From Desulfocapsa sp. (GTDB taxonomy: Bacteria > Desulfobacterota > Desulfobulbia > Desulfobulbales > Desulfocapsaceae), in NCBI GenBank assembly GCA_029934815.1, contig JAOZLM010000089.1, positions 1 through 8,612 on the forward strand: a stretch of 8,612 bases of DNA, written 5' to 3'. Shown one piece after another: positions 1 to 6,286 of this stretch. Each line of letters starts with the position of its first letter. Position 1 is the stretch's first letter. The translations under genes were made by a program, and so were the position numbers. The notes beneath the pieces are model-generated. The model had not been told where the DNA came from. It worked only from the letters and a program-made list of their open reading frames with translations, and searched no databases.

Positions 1-19
1 CAGATAAGGTCTGAACAAT

Positions 20-195
20 GATGGCGTCGTAAAAACTCTTCATCTTCTTCGTCACTACAAATTTGCTGTCATTACGACGTACTTAAGTACGCCTCATTCC
101 ATCAAATTTGCGTTCCTCGAATATGAAGTTTTTCACCCGAACAAAGGGTATAAATACTTAGCCATCTAAAATTTAGGTTTTTACGAGCTTGTCAA
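20..195. repeat. Nested inverted-repeat (REP/MITE-like) intergenic element
   Basis: The gene-free left edge is strongly palindromic. An outer 10-bp pair, TCGTAAAAAC at 27-36 and GTTTTTACGA at 177-186, encloses an inner imperfect palindrome of about 103 bp (31-133). The inner palindrome begins AAAAACT (31-37), ends AGTTTTT (127-133), has CAAATTTG in both arms (58-65 and 103-110), and has a perfect 14-bp core CGTACTTAAGTACG at 78-91. The octamer AACAATGA occurs in direct orientation just outside both ends (14-21 and 194-201). Intergenic inverted repeats with a GATGGC.TCGTAAAAA-like arm are, as I recall, common in Desulfobacterota genomes, but I cannot search for copies here. It lies just downstream of the dCMP deaminase stop, so its RNA could also help end that transcript. 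No transposase is encoded. Confidence 0.6.
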
Positions 196-205
196 CAATG
201 ACATG

Positions 206-721
206 TTAATCTTTTGTGAAAAGCTGTAGTGAGACTTCTCTGGTCTCACTTGCAAACTGTCTGTATTTTGTCCCGGAAATATCCAGCATTAACTTTGACG
301 CCTTCACAGAATCACTATCTGCATATTTATCAGAAAGATAGATTATCTCTTTAATTCCCGCCTGAATAATAACCTTCGTACATTCGTTGCACGGAAAAAG
401 TCCAACATAAATTTTACATCCTTTCAAATCGGGAGCTGTGGAATTTAGTACTGCGTTAAGCTCGGCATGGCAGACAAAAGGATATTTTGTATCTAAATAT
501 TCACCCTCACGCGCCCATGGCAGCTCATCATCCGAACATCCCCATGGAAAGCCATTATAGCCAACACCTACGATTTTATTTTGAGGGCTTGCCACGCAGG
601 CACCCACCTGAGTACTTGGATCTTTACTGCGTTGCGCTGAAAGCAGGGCAACTGACATGAAATAATCGTCCCAGCTGAGATAGTCGGTCCGTTTTTTTGT
701 TTGTGTGTCGGGTGTGTTCAT
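206..721 (-). CDS. Deoxycytidylate (dCMP) deaminase
   Basis: A cytosolic zinc enzyme of 171 residues that converts dCMP to dUMP, feeding thymidylate synthesis. The cytidine/deoxycytidylate deaminase fold is clear. The CHAELN motif supplies zinc ligand H85 and proton-shuttle E87, and PCNEC supplies zinc ligands C111 and C114. The N-terminal third carries the family block SAQRSKDPSTQVGA (28-41) and YNGFP (55-59). The length is normal for the single-domain family. From memory the sequence is unusually close to animal DCTD (for example LSAQRSKDP, GCSDD.LPW, LDTKYP, LFPCNEC), which is allosterically controlled by dCTP and dTTP; whether this one is regulated is unknown. The start is supported by AGGA about 7 bases upstream. 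It is the last gene of the minus-strand run, 8 bp after the solute-binding protein, and no functional link to that neighbour is apparent. Confidence 0.95.
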   Translation of the reverse strand: MNTPDTQTKKRTDYLSWDDYFMSVALLSAQRSKDPSTQVGACVASPQNKIVGVGYNGFPWGCSDDELPWAREGEYLDTKYPFVCHAELNAVLNSTAPDLKGCKIYVGLFPCNECTKVIIQAGIKEIIYLSDKYADSDSVKASKLMLDISGTKYRQFASETREVSLQLFTKD

Positions 722-729
722 GATAGTTC

Positions 730-1560
730 CTACATAAATGGAATCCTTGCACGAATCATTGGTAAGAGCTGTTGGTTCTCTTTCAGATCGCCAAGAAATG
801 CGTTGGCCTGTTCAAGGAGTTGGACGTTATCTTTTCGGATTCCCCATGCGAGATACTCTTCGGTGGCAAGCGTCAGAATAGGGCTTAATTTGTTGTTTTC
901 ATTTACTGCGGCAAAGTGGCAGATCATGGGGGCGTCATAGACAAAAACGTCGATATCTTTATCGATGAGCGCTTCTACTGCATCAGCAGGATCAGTAAAG
1001 TATTTGACCTTGGCTCCGTTAATAGTGCTGGTGATAAACAGATCGCCAGTGGTATCTTTTATTATACCAATTCTATAATTGGAGTTCATCAGACTATAAA
1101 TACCAGTTGCAAAACGTGCTTTTTCCTGGAGGCGTACCAGCAGAATCTGACCAGACCTGAGATAAGGGTTGGAAAAAGCGATACGATACTGTCTTGCTTT
1201 GGTGATCGACATGGAGGACATTATAATGTCGATTTTGTCAGCTTCTAACGCGGGGATCAGTTCGTCCCAGTCCATATCAACAAATTTCACTCTTTTTCCT
1301 AAATGGCGGGCAAGTTTTTTAGCAAGATCCGCCTCAAGTCCGTCAAATCGTTTCCCGTTTTTATAAATAAGAGGCGGCGCATTGGCTGTAATTCCAACAC
1401 GAAGATATGAAGGAGGAGGAACTTTTGTAGCAGGTTCAGTCGATGCTGCTAAATCACTTTCTCTTGGGGTACCGGAAGGAGCACAGGCAAGGAGGCCAGC
1501 CAGTAGATAAGCACAAAGAAAAACAAGCGTTATATTTATGAAGGGAAGTCGTTTTTGCAT
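730..1560 (-). CDS. Family-3 extracellular solute-binding lipoprotein (amino-acid type)
   Basis: A 276-residue periplasmic binding protein. Residues 1-26 form a lipoprotein signal peptide: basic MQKR, a hydrophobic stretch, then the lipobox LLAC with C26 as the lipidated cysteine. A short Ser/Thr/Pro-rich linker follows. The SBP_bac_3 (PBPb) domain runs from about residue 52 to the end, with GLEADLAKKLA (74-84), the SMSIT..R block (116-123) and VYDAPM (207-212). R123 and D209 sit where amino-acid-binding members contact the ligand carboxylate and amino groups, so a polar amino acid is the likely ligand; this is inference. No ABC permease or ATPase lies in the window, so it is an orphan that may serve a remote transporter or act as a sensor. 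Its start codon overlaps the hydrolase stop in a TGATG arrangement, which indicates translational coupling. Confidence 0.88.
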   Translation of the reverse strand: MQKRLPFINITLVFLCAYLLAGLLACAPSGTPRESDLAASTEPATKVPPPSYLRVGITANAPPLIYKNGKRFDGLEADLAKKLARHLGKRVKFVDMDWDELIPALEADKIDIIMSSMSITKARQYRIAFSNPYLRSGQILLVRLQEKARFATGIYSLMNSNYRIGIIKDTTGDLFITSTINGAKVKYFTDPADAVEALIDKDIDVFVYDAPMICHFAAVNENNKLSPILTLATEEYLAWGIRKDNVQLLEQANAFLGDLKENQQLLPMIRARIPFM

Positions 1561-2483
1561 CAGTTTGTCTCCTGCTGATTTTTTCCGGACTTTCTTCGCT
1601 TACGCCAGTTGGTGGCTCCGGTAAGTTTATTTATAAAGCCTTTAATAGTCTCAAAATAGAGACGCCCGCCAACAGCAATCATCGTGTTGTGTTGAGCGCC
1701 GGGAATGATAACAAACTCCTTTGTTCGTGCACCGCTGTGGGCTTGTAATTTTTCTGCCTCAGCTGCCGGAATAAGTTCATCAAGAGCACCATGAAAAATA
1801 AAGGTTGGTTTGGTTACTTTCTCGATTTTTTGGAGGTTTCTAAAGCCATCTTCTTCTGTAAATTCAATTGATTCAAGATCAAGACCCAGATTCTTAGCAA
1901 GTGGTATGGTGTCGGCAATGGCGCTTTCAAGGATTAATCCTTTGATATCGTCTTCGTGATTTTTAGCAAGATCAATGGCGGGTATAGAACCAAGGGATCT
2001 TCCCATCAAAAATAATGCACCAGTAAATTGATTAAAGGAGAGCCAGTTGCGTGCCTCCTGAAATAATACTTCCGCATCTTCAAGCATATTCGAAACAGTT
2101 GGTGTGCCATTACTCCAACCATAACCACGGTAATCGACGACCAGAAAATTCATACCGGCCGCATTGTACATGGGGCCGATTTCATCGTAATCGCATACCT
2201 TTTCACCATTACCATGGAAAAAGAGGATGTTTGGGCTGCTTTTATCATGGATAAAGAATCTACAGCCGATGATAATGCCTGCTGCGACTTCGATGTCTAT
2301 ATCTTCAGCATTTCCCGGTAGTTGCGTTTTAGTACATTTCTCAGGGTAAAAAATAGATGCCAGAACTTCCGGCTGATCAAGTTTTGTATATGATTCCATA
2401 GCGTTCGATTCAGTTGTGAGTAGCAGTAATAAAAGACACAGGTAGACAATTTGAATAGTGTTTGGCTTGCCTGCTCTTTTCAT
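1560..2483 (-). CDS. Alpha/beta hydrolase, probably exported
   Basis: A 307-residue serine hydrolase of the BEM46/ABHD13-like alpha/beta-hydrolase type. It has an HGNGE oxyanion motif (90-94), VVDYRGYG (115-122), the nucleophile elbow GRSLGS with S163, acid D235 in GALDELIP, and base H265 in AQHN, so the triad is complete. The substrate cannot be told: esterase, thioesterase or peptidase activity are all possible. Residues 10-28 form a hydrophobic stretch ending SNA, consistent with signal-peptide cleavage after A28 and action in the periplasm. The tail (about 293-301, NWRKRRKSG) is strongly basic and lies outside the fold. No convincing Shine-Dalgarno precedes either the chosen start or the internal Met29 (2399), so a leaderless cytosolic form remains possible. 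It lies 60 bp after ychJ and is coupled to the solute-binding lipoprotein downstream. Confidence 0.85.
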   Translation of the reverse strand: MKRAGKPNTIQIVYLCLLLLLLTTESNAMESYTKLDQPEVLASIFYPEKCTKTQLPGNAEDIDIEVAAGIIIGCRFFIHDKSSPNILFFHGNGEKVCDYDEIGPMYNAAGMNFLVVDYRGYGWSNGTPTVSNMLEDAEVLFQEARNWLSFNQFTGALFLMGRSLGSIPAIDLAKNHEDDIKGLILESAIADTIPLAKNLGLDLESIEFTEEDGFRNLQKIEKVTKPTFIFHGALDELIPAAEAEKLQAHSGARTKEFVIIPGAQHNTMIAVGGRLYFETIKGFINKLTGATNWRKRRKSGKNQQETN

Positions 2484-2543
2484 AATGAAAGATGTTTTGG
2501 TTAAAGAGGTGTTGCTCTAAAGGTGTAATCATAGAAGGATTTG

Positions 2544-3008
2544 TTACAAACAGCAACGTTTAAACTTCTTTCCGGAGCCACAGGGGCATGAGGAATTTCT
2601 GGGGATTTTTTTTGTAGAAGATTCTGGAATACCATCAAGGTAAAACCACGTATCATCCTCTTTAATAAAGCTGCTTTTTTCCTGGAGGTGACACAGGTGG
2701 CCTGACACTATAAAACTTGCAATAAAACTTACTGTGCCATTGGCATCCTGTGCTGTTCCCTGTTCTGTATCCAGAATCTCAAGGTTTATCCATTTAACTG
2801 GTGTTTCATCCGTGTCCAGTTGTTTTGGGCGGGTTTTTGCAGCCCAGCTTGCCAGCAGGTATTCATTGTTCATTTTGCTAAAGGCAGTATATCTGGATCG
2901 CATTAGCTGTTCAGCCGTTTCAGCCCTGGCTGTACCTTCTAAAACAGGCATACAGCATTCAACATACGTTTTTTTACTGCCGCAGGGGCACTGCTGTTGT
3001 TCGCTCAT
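2544..3008 (-). CDS. ychJ: YchJ-family protein (UPF0225) with two SEC-C zinc motifs
   Basis: A 154-residue cytosolic protein with YchJ architecture. An N-terminal SEC-C zinc motif CPCGS...CC uses C7, C9, C18 and C19. A central NTF2-like domain of about 100 residues follows, with the family signature of a YTAF-type helix (AEQLMRSRYTAFSK, 32-45) and a strand-rich second half. A C-terminal SEC-C motif uses C141, C143, C152 and C153. SEC-C motifs bind zinc; in SecA the same motif binds SecB and ribosomes. The role of YchJ itself is not established. The length is normal and both motifs are intact. Its start overlaps the stop of the upstream 75-residue membrane protein by 4 bp (ATGA), so the two are translationally coupled and probably co-expressed with ppsR. 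Confidence 0.93.
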   Translation of the reverse strand: MSEQQQCPCGSKKTYVECCMPVLEGTARAETAEQLMRSRYTAFSKMNNEYLLASWAAKTRPKQLDTDETPVKWINLEILDTEQGTAQDANGTVSFIASFIVSGHLCHLQEKSSFIKEDDTWFYLDGIPESSTKKIPRNSSCPCGSGKKFKRCCL

Positions 3009-3232
3009 TTTGTTGCACCACTTTTTTGTTTTCGAAATAACTTGATTGCAAGAATTATAAAAGGCGAAGCATGATAGAGGAGATCAAAAATATCCAGAGG
3101 TTTTTTGAGATTCCCCTGACTGAGCATTCGCACTTTTTCAAGAAGATGCGGCTCAGGAACAAAAGGCGAAAGCCCAAGGAGTACGCAAACGACTAACAGC
3201 ATACCCATGGGGATATTATCGATAAATTTCAT
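3005..3232 (-). CDS. Small conserved two-helix membrane protein of unknown function
   Basis: A 75-residue protein with two likely transmembrane helices (about 8-25 and 51-66) joined by a charged loop of about 25 residues containing PFVPEPHLLEK (23-33) and KPLDIFDLLYH (44-54). The C-terminus is basic (RKQKSGATK). This pattern matches, as I recall, a family of 65-80-residue proteins from marine gamma- and deltaproteobacteria that databases sometimes label 'RND transporter'. That name is not credible: RND pumps have around 1000 residues and twelve helices. It is probably an inner-membrane protein. Reality as a gene is supported by the 15-bp gap after ppsR and the ATGA overlap with ychJ. No strong Shine-Dalgarno is visible, so Met9 or Met11 could also be used as start. 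Function is unknown. Confidence 0.8.
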   Translation of the reverse strand: MKFIDNIPMGMLLVVCVLLGLSPFVPEPHLLEKVRMLSQGNLKKPLDIFDLLYHASPFIILAIKLFRKQKSGATK

Positions 3233-3247
3233 GGTAAATTACGTGTT

Positions 3248-4066
3248 TTATAAGTGTGGTAAACGTGATAGTGACAGTTGCTGTGTCACTTGTGTGGCAG
3301 TTTCTTCAATGGATCTGCCATCAGAAGAGATAACCGGTATATCATAACGCAAAAAGATCTGGTTTGCCTGGCTGAGTTCTCTGGTGCATGTGGCAAGCTC
3401 TGCATAATTACTGTCTTGATAGCGTTTTTCCCTTACGTGATGCAGGTTTTGTGAAGTTGTGGAGAGGCCGATTACTTTCTTTCTGTTTTTCACAATTGCA
3501 GATGGGAGGCTAAGGCTGTTCAGGTCTTCTTCCACAAGGGGGTAATTTGCCGCTTTTACGCCCATCTGAGTCGCAAGATAGATTGAGATTGGAGTTTTAC
3601 CAGATCTTGAAACACCAAGCAGAATAACTTCTGCCTCATCATAATCTTTAAGCCGTGAACCATCATCGTGGGAAATGGAGTACTGGATAGCACTTACCCG
3701 TTTGCCCATGGTTGAATCGTCAAGGTGTCTGGCCGTTCCGGAAATACGAATGGGTTTTGCCTCAAGCATTACCTCAAGCTCTTTAAGATAGGAGTCGCAG
3801 ATATTGAAAAACTCAACTCCCGGTATATCAAGTATCCGGATCAGATCCTCATTCATAACCGTTGAAAAAATAAGGGGGAATCTTCCTGTGGATTGTGCCT
3901 GAATGCGTTCAATGGCGGCCTGTGCATCCTCTTCGGTTTGGATAAAAGGGATTTTTTCAGTATTGAAGCTGATCTCAGGAAACTGACAGAGTAGTGATTT
4001 GCCAAGATCTTCAGCCAGAATTCCAGTACTTCCCGAAAGGTAATAAACATCTTTTGAATGCCACAT
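3248..4066 (-). CDS. ppsR: PEP synthase regulatory protein (bifunctional kinase/pyrophosphorylase, DUF299)
   Basis: A 272-residue cytosolic regulator that, in characterised members, inactivates PEP synthase by ADP-dependent threonine phosphorylation and reactivates it by Pi-dependent removal that releases PPi. Diagnostic blocks are the N-terminal YYLSGSTGILAEDLG (8-22), the P-loop-like GVSRSGKTP (151-159), KAANYPLVEEDL (171-182), the V-IGLST region (198-203), and the C-terminal SIEETATQV (252-260). GVSRxGKTP matches E. coli PpsR; the pyruvate,phosphate dikinase regulators usually read GVSRTSKTP, so PEP synthase is the more likely partner. The target enzyme is not in this window. The start has GGAGA about 8 bases upstream. 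It is the first gene of the minus-strand run and is transcribed divergently from the ykgJ-like/aroK/gpmI cluster. Confidence 0.92.
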   Translation of the reverse strand: MWHSKDVYYLSGSTGILAEDLGKSLLCQFPEISFNTEKIPFIQTEEDAQAAIERIQAQSTGRFPLIFSTVMNEDLIRILDIPGVEFFNICDSYLKELEVMLEAKPIRISGTARHLDDSTMGKRVSAIQYSISHDDGSRLKDYDEAEVILLGVSRSGKTPISIYLATQMGVKAANYPLVEEDLNSLSLPSAIVKNRKKVIGLSTTSQNLHHVREKRYQDSNYAELATCTRELSQANQIFLRYDIPVISSDGRSIEETATQVTQQLSLSRLPHL

Positions 4067-4079
4067 CTGCTTGTCTCCA

Positions 4080-4113
4080 TTGGTATGCTGTGGTACTACA
4101 ATCTATTATTGTA
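4080..4113 (+). promoter_or_regulatory. Candidate promoter with inverted repeat between divergent operons
   Basis: The 103-bp gap between ppsR and the plus-strand cluster holds a perfect 6-bp inverted repeat, TACAAT (4097-4102) and ATTGTA (4108-4113), with a 5-base centre. Overlapping it, a plus-strand promoter can be drawn: TTGGTA (4080-4085) as a -35 with 4 of 6 matches, an 18-bp spacer, and TATTAT (4104-4109) as a -10 with 5 of 6 matches. The repeat would cover the -10, as an operator might. I could not find an equally good minus-strand promoter for ppsR. This is pattern matching only. Confidence 0.35.
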
Positions 4114-4169
4114 CCTTTGTATCAGAAAAATCACTCTCTCGAAAGTTTTCTCTTCATTCTTGACCGTAT

Positions 4170-4610
4170 ATGGCCAAAATTCGACAACTCCTGTCCTCAT
4201 ACTCGTTCCTTGGTCTCATTCGTTACCTGCGAATGCAGGCGATGGGCAAAGAGCTGATTGTTACCGGAAGCTGCAAAAATTGTGGAAGCTGTTGCAGGCG
4301 AATAAACCTTGAAGGGAAAAGAGGGTGGCTGCGATACGAAGAAGATTTTTTTGAAGTTGTAGCCGATTTTCCCGAATACGCACGATTTCAGATTACCGGA
4401 AAAGATGAACAGGGGTTTTTGCGTTTTTCCTGCACCTGGCTGACTGATGAAGGGTTTTGTAAAGATCATAAAAACAGATTGGATCTGTGTCGAAATTTTC
4501 CTGATAAGACTTTGCATTTCTGCGGTGGTACATTACCGGATGGCTGCGGTTATATGATACGGGAAGTGCGTCCGTTTAAGAAATATCTGTCGGATGAAAT
4601 CGAGAAGTGA
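4170..4610 (+). CDS. YkgJ-type cysteine-cluster protein (putative zinc/iron-chelating domain)
   Basis: A 146-residue protein with the CxxCxxCC signature of the YkgJ family (PF03692): C35, C38, C41 and C42, followed by C88, C97, C107, C118 and C126, nine cysteines in all. The family is thought to bind zinc or iron, and no catalytic role is established. The cysteine-rich region spans about 31-130; the first 30 residues are a hydrophobic-basic helix, not a clear signal peptide. No good Shine-Dalgarno precedes the chosen ATG. Met22 (4233) and Met25 (4242) are alternatives, and all keep the cysteine cluster. It is first in the plus-strand cluster and its stop lies 4 bases before the preferred start of the glycosyltransferase, so the two are probably co-translated. 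A functional partnership is inferred from position only. Confidence 0.85.
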   Translation: MAKIRQLLSSYSFLGLIRYLRMQAMGKELIVTGSCKNCGSCCRRINLEGKRGWLRYEEDFFEVVADFPEYARFQITGKDEQGFLRFSCTWLTDEGFCKDHKNRLDLCRNFPDKTLHFCGGTLPDGCGYMIREVRPFKKYLSDEIEK

Positions 4611-4614
4611 GCTT

Positions 4615-5712
4615 ATGACGAAACGAATTCTAATTCTCGAACCTTATTATGGCGGTTCGCATAAACAGTTTCTGACAGGTGTTCAACATTGCGTTGAAGC
4701 AGAATACGTCTTATTTAGCTTACCCGCCCGCAAATGGAAGATGCGGATGCAATTTTCTGCAATCTGGTTTGTGCAGCAAATCAAAGTCCTGCCCGAAGCA
4801 GACCAGCAATTTGATGTCGTACTCTGTTCCACCTTTGTTGATGTGGCAGTCCTGCGTGCCTTACTTTGCAATCTGCCTCACTGGAACGCAAAAGCCGTTG
4901 TGAAAACGTATTTCCATGAGAATCAGTTTGCCTATCCCAGTCAGAAAAAAGATATTTCCATGCGGCAATTTGTCTCCATAAACTATACAACTGCACTGGC
5001 CTCTGATAGCTGCGCTTTTAACTCATACTATAACCTTGACTCCTTTGTAGGTGGCGTGCAGAAAATAGCAAAGTTTGCAACAGACATGAAGGGGTTAGAG
5101 AGTGCTGAGGAGATCAGGGGAAAGAGTATAGTGCTCAGTCCCGGTATGGATTATTCCTTTATAGATGCACTGCCGCCTGTACCTAAAACTAGTGGGCCAC
5201 CAGTGATCGTATGGAATCACAGGTGGGAACACGATAAAGGGCCGGAAGATTTTTTTGAGGCACTTTATTTACTAAAGAAGAAAAACATCGCTTTTCGTTT
5301 GATTGTACTTGGTGAATCGTACCCTAATATGCCGGTTTGTTTTGAAGAAGCAAGAAAACAGCTGAAAAATGAGATTCTCCATTTTGGCTACGCAGAATCA
5401 CGAAAAGAGTATGTTGAGTGGTTGAGTCTTGGAGATATTGTAGTATCCACCGCAAAGCATGAATTTTTTGGCATTTCAGTGCTTGAGGCGATACGGGCAG
5501 GCTGCTATCCACTGCTTCCTGATTCTTTGTCATATCCGGAATTGTATCCGAAAGAATATCTGTATCCGGTTGGGAAGCTACTTCGGAGTTTAGAGCTTTT
5601 ATTACGCTCTCCTCCTTGCATAACAAGTGAAAAACGTAAAGAGTTGACAGAACGTTTTTCGTGGCAGCAATTACAAAACGAGTATAAACACTGGCTTTTT
5701 AGCGTGGCATAA
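4615..5712 (+). CDS. tRNA-queuosine alpha-mannosyltransferase-like glycosyltransferase (DUF3524/GTDC1-like)
   Basis: A 365-residue GT-B glycosyltransferase. From the preferred start the landmarks are EPYYGGSHK (9-17), LPARKWKMR (36-44), YFHENQ (99-104), NHRWEHDKGPE (201-211), STAKHEFFG (278-286) with E291 after it, and GCYPLLP (296-302). As I recall them, these match vertebrate GTDC1, shown to be QTMAN, which transfers mannose from GDP-mannose to queuosine-34 of tRNA-Asp. The N-terminal half is the DUF3524 domain and the C-terminal half a group 1 glycosyltransferase domain. The E..HEFFG..E arrangement suggests a retaining GT4-type enzyme. ATG 4615 is chosen because it follows GAAGTGAG and relatives begin just before this motif; ATG 4594, seven codons earlier and overlapping the upstream gene, is the alternative. 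The substrate in this bacterium is unproven. Confidence 0.88.
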   Translation: MTKRILILEPYYGGSHKQFLTGVQHCVEAEYVLFSLPARKWKMRMQFSAIWFVQQIKVLPEADQQFDVVLCSTFVDVAVLRALLCNLPHWNAKAVVKTYFHENQFAYPSQKKDISMRQFVSINYTTALASDSCAFNSYYNLDSFVGGVQKIAKFATDMKGLESAEEIRGKSIVLSPGMDYSFIDALPPVPKTSGPPVIVWNHRWEHDKGPEDFFEALYLLKKKNIAFRLIVLGESYPNMPVCFEEARKQLKNEILHFGYAESRKEYVEWLSLGDIVVSTAKHEFFGISVLEAIRAGCYPLLPDSLSYPELYPKEYLYPVGKLLRSLELLLRSPPCITSEKRKELTERFSWQQLQNEYKHWLFSVA

Positions 5713-5723
5713 CAGGAGAAGTA

Positions 5724-6236
5724 ATGAAAAAGAACATAGTGCTAATAGGATTTATGGGGGTAGGGAAGGGCCGAACAGCCAGATTGCTCGCCGAAAAAAC
5801 CGGAAGATTTGCAGTCGATTGTGATGATCTGATAGAGAGTTTCAGTAATTTAAAAGTCAAAAAAATCTTTGCACAGTTTGGTGAACCCCGTTTCCGTGAA
5901 TTGGAAAGGGAAGTTGCTCTGTGGCTGGAAAAAAATGTCAGGAAAACAATTATCTCAACAGGTGGTGGCTTTCTCCAGGTTCCAAATTTGTCAAAAATCG
6001 GAAAGGTGGTGTATCTGCATTCTGACTTTGATAAGATAGTTGAAGGAATTATCAAGCATCCCAATGTAAAAAAGAAGATTAAAAAACGACCTTTATTACA
6101 GGATCTTGATAAAGCAGAGAAGCTGTTTGAGAGCAGGCTTCCACTATACCGGAAGTTTGCAGATTATGAAGTGCAGGTAGCAGGCAGGACTATAGAAGAT
6201 ATCGCAGCAGAAATTCTTGAGCAGACAGGTATATGA
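5724..6236 (+). CDS. aroK: Shikimate kinase with atypical P-loop
   Basis: A cytosolic kinase of 170 residues that phosphorylates shikimate at O3, the fifth step of the chorismate pathway. It has the usual length and order: P-loop GFMGVGKG (9-16), shikimate-binding D32 and D34 in VDCDD, FGEPRFRELE (52-61) with R58 and E61, STGGG (78-82), the lid with R122 in KKRPLL, and R138 in ESRLPLYR. The oddity is the P-loop: most shikimate kinases read GKS or GKT, and here the Ser/Thr that binds Mg-ATP is Gly16, with Arg17 and Thr18 next. All other shikimate-contacting residues are present, so it is probably still active. AGGAGA lies just upstream of the start, 11 bp after the glycosyltransferase stop. 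It may instead act on another substrate, but I consider that less likely. Confidence 0.87.
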   Translation: MKKNIVLIGFMGVGKGRTARLLAEKTGRFAVDCDDLIESFSNLKVKKIFAQFGEPRFRELEREVALWLEKNVRKTIISTGGGFLQVPNLSKIGKVVYLHSDFDKIVEGIIKHPNVKKKIKKRPLLQDLDKAEKLFESRLPLYRKFADYEVQVAGRTIEDIAAEILEQTGI

Positions 6237-6286
6237 TAAGTAGAAGCGGTTTGATTGTTTACACTCCCTTTTGAAATGAGGACAGT

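Noticed and set aside
1..205. CRISPR array or tRNA gene at the left edge
   Set aside because: The repeats are inverted, not regularly spaced direct repeats, and no cloverleaf can be drawn.
701..1366. Plus-strand frames opposite the solute-binding protein
   Set aside because: They mirror a well-supported minus-strand gene and show no domain of their own.
2505..2520. AGAG/CTCT hairpin between ychJ and the hydrolase as a terminator
   Set aside because: A 4-bp stem without a T-tract in either direction that would suit it; the minus-strand run probably continues.
4197..4517. Minus-strand 106-codon frame opposite the YkgJ-like gene
   Set aside because: It is antisense to a gene with a clear cysteine-cluster motif and has no family features.
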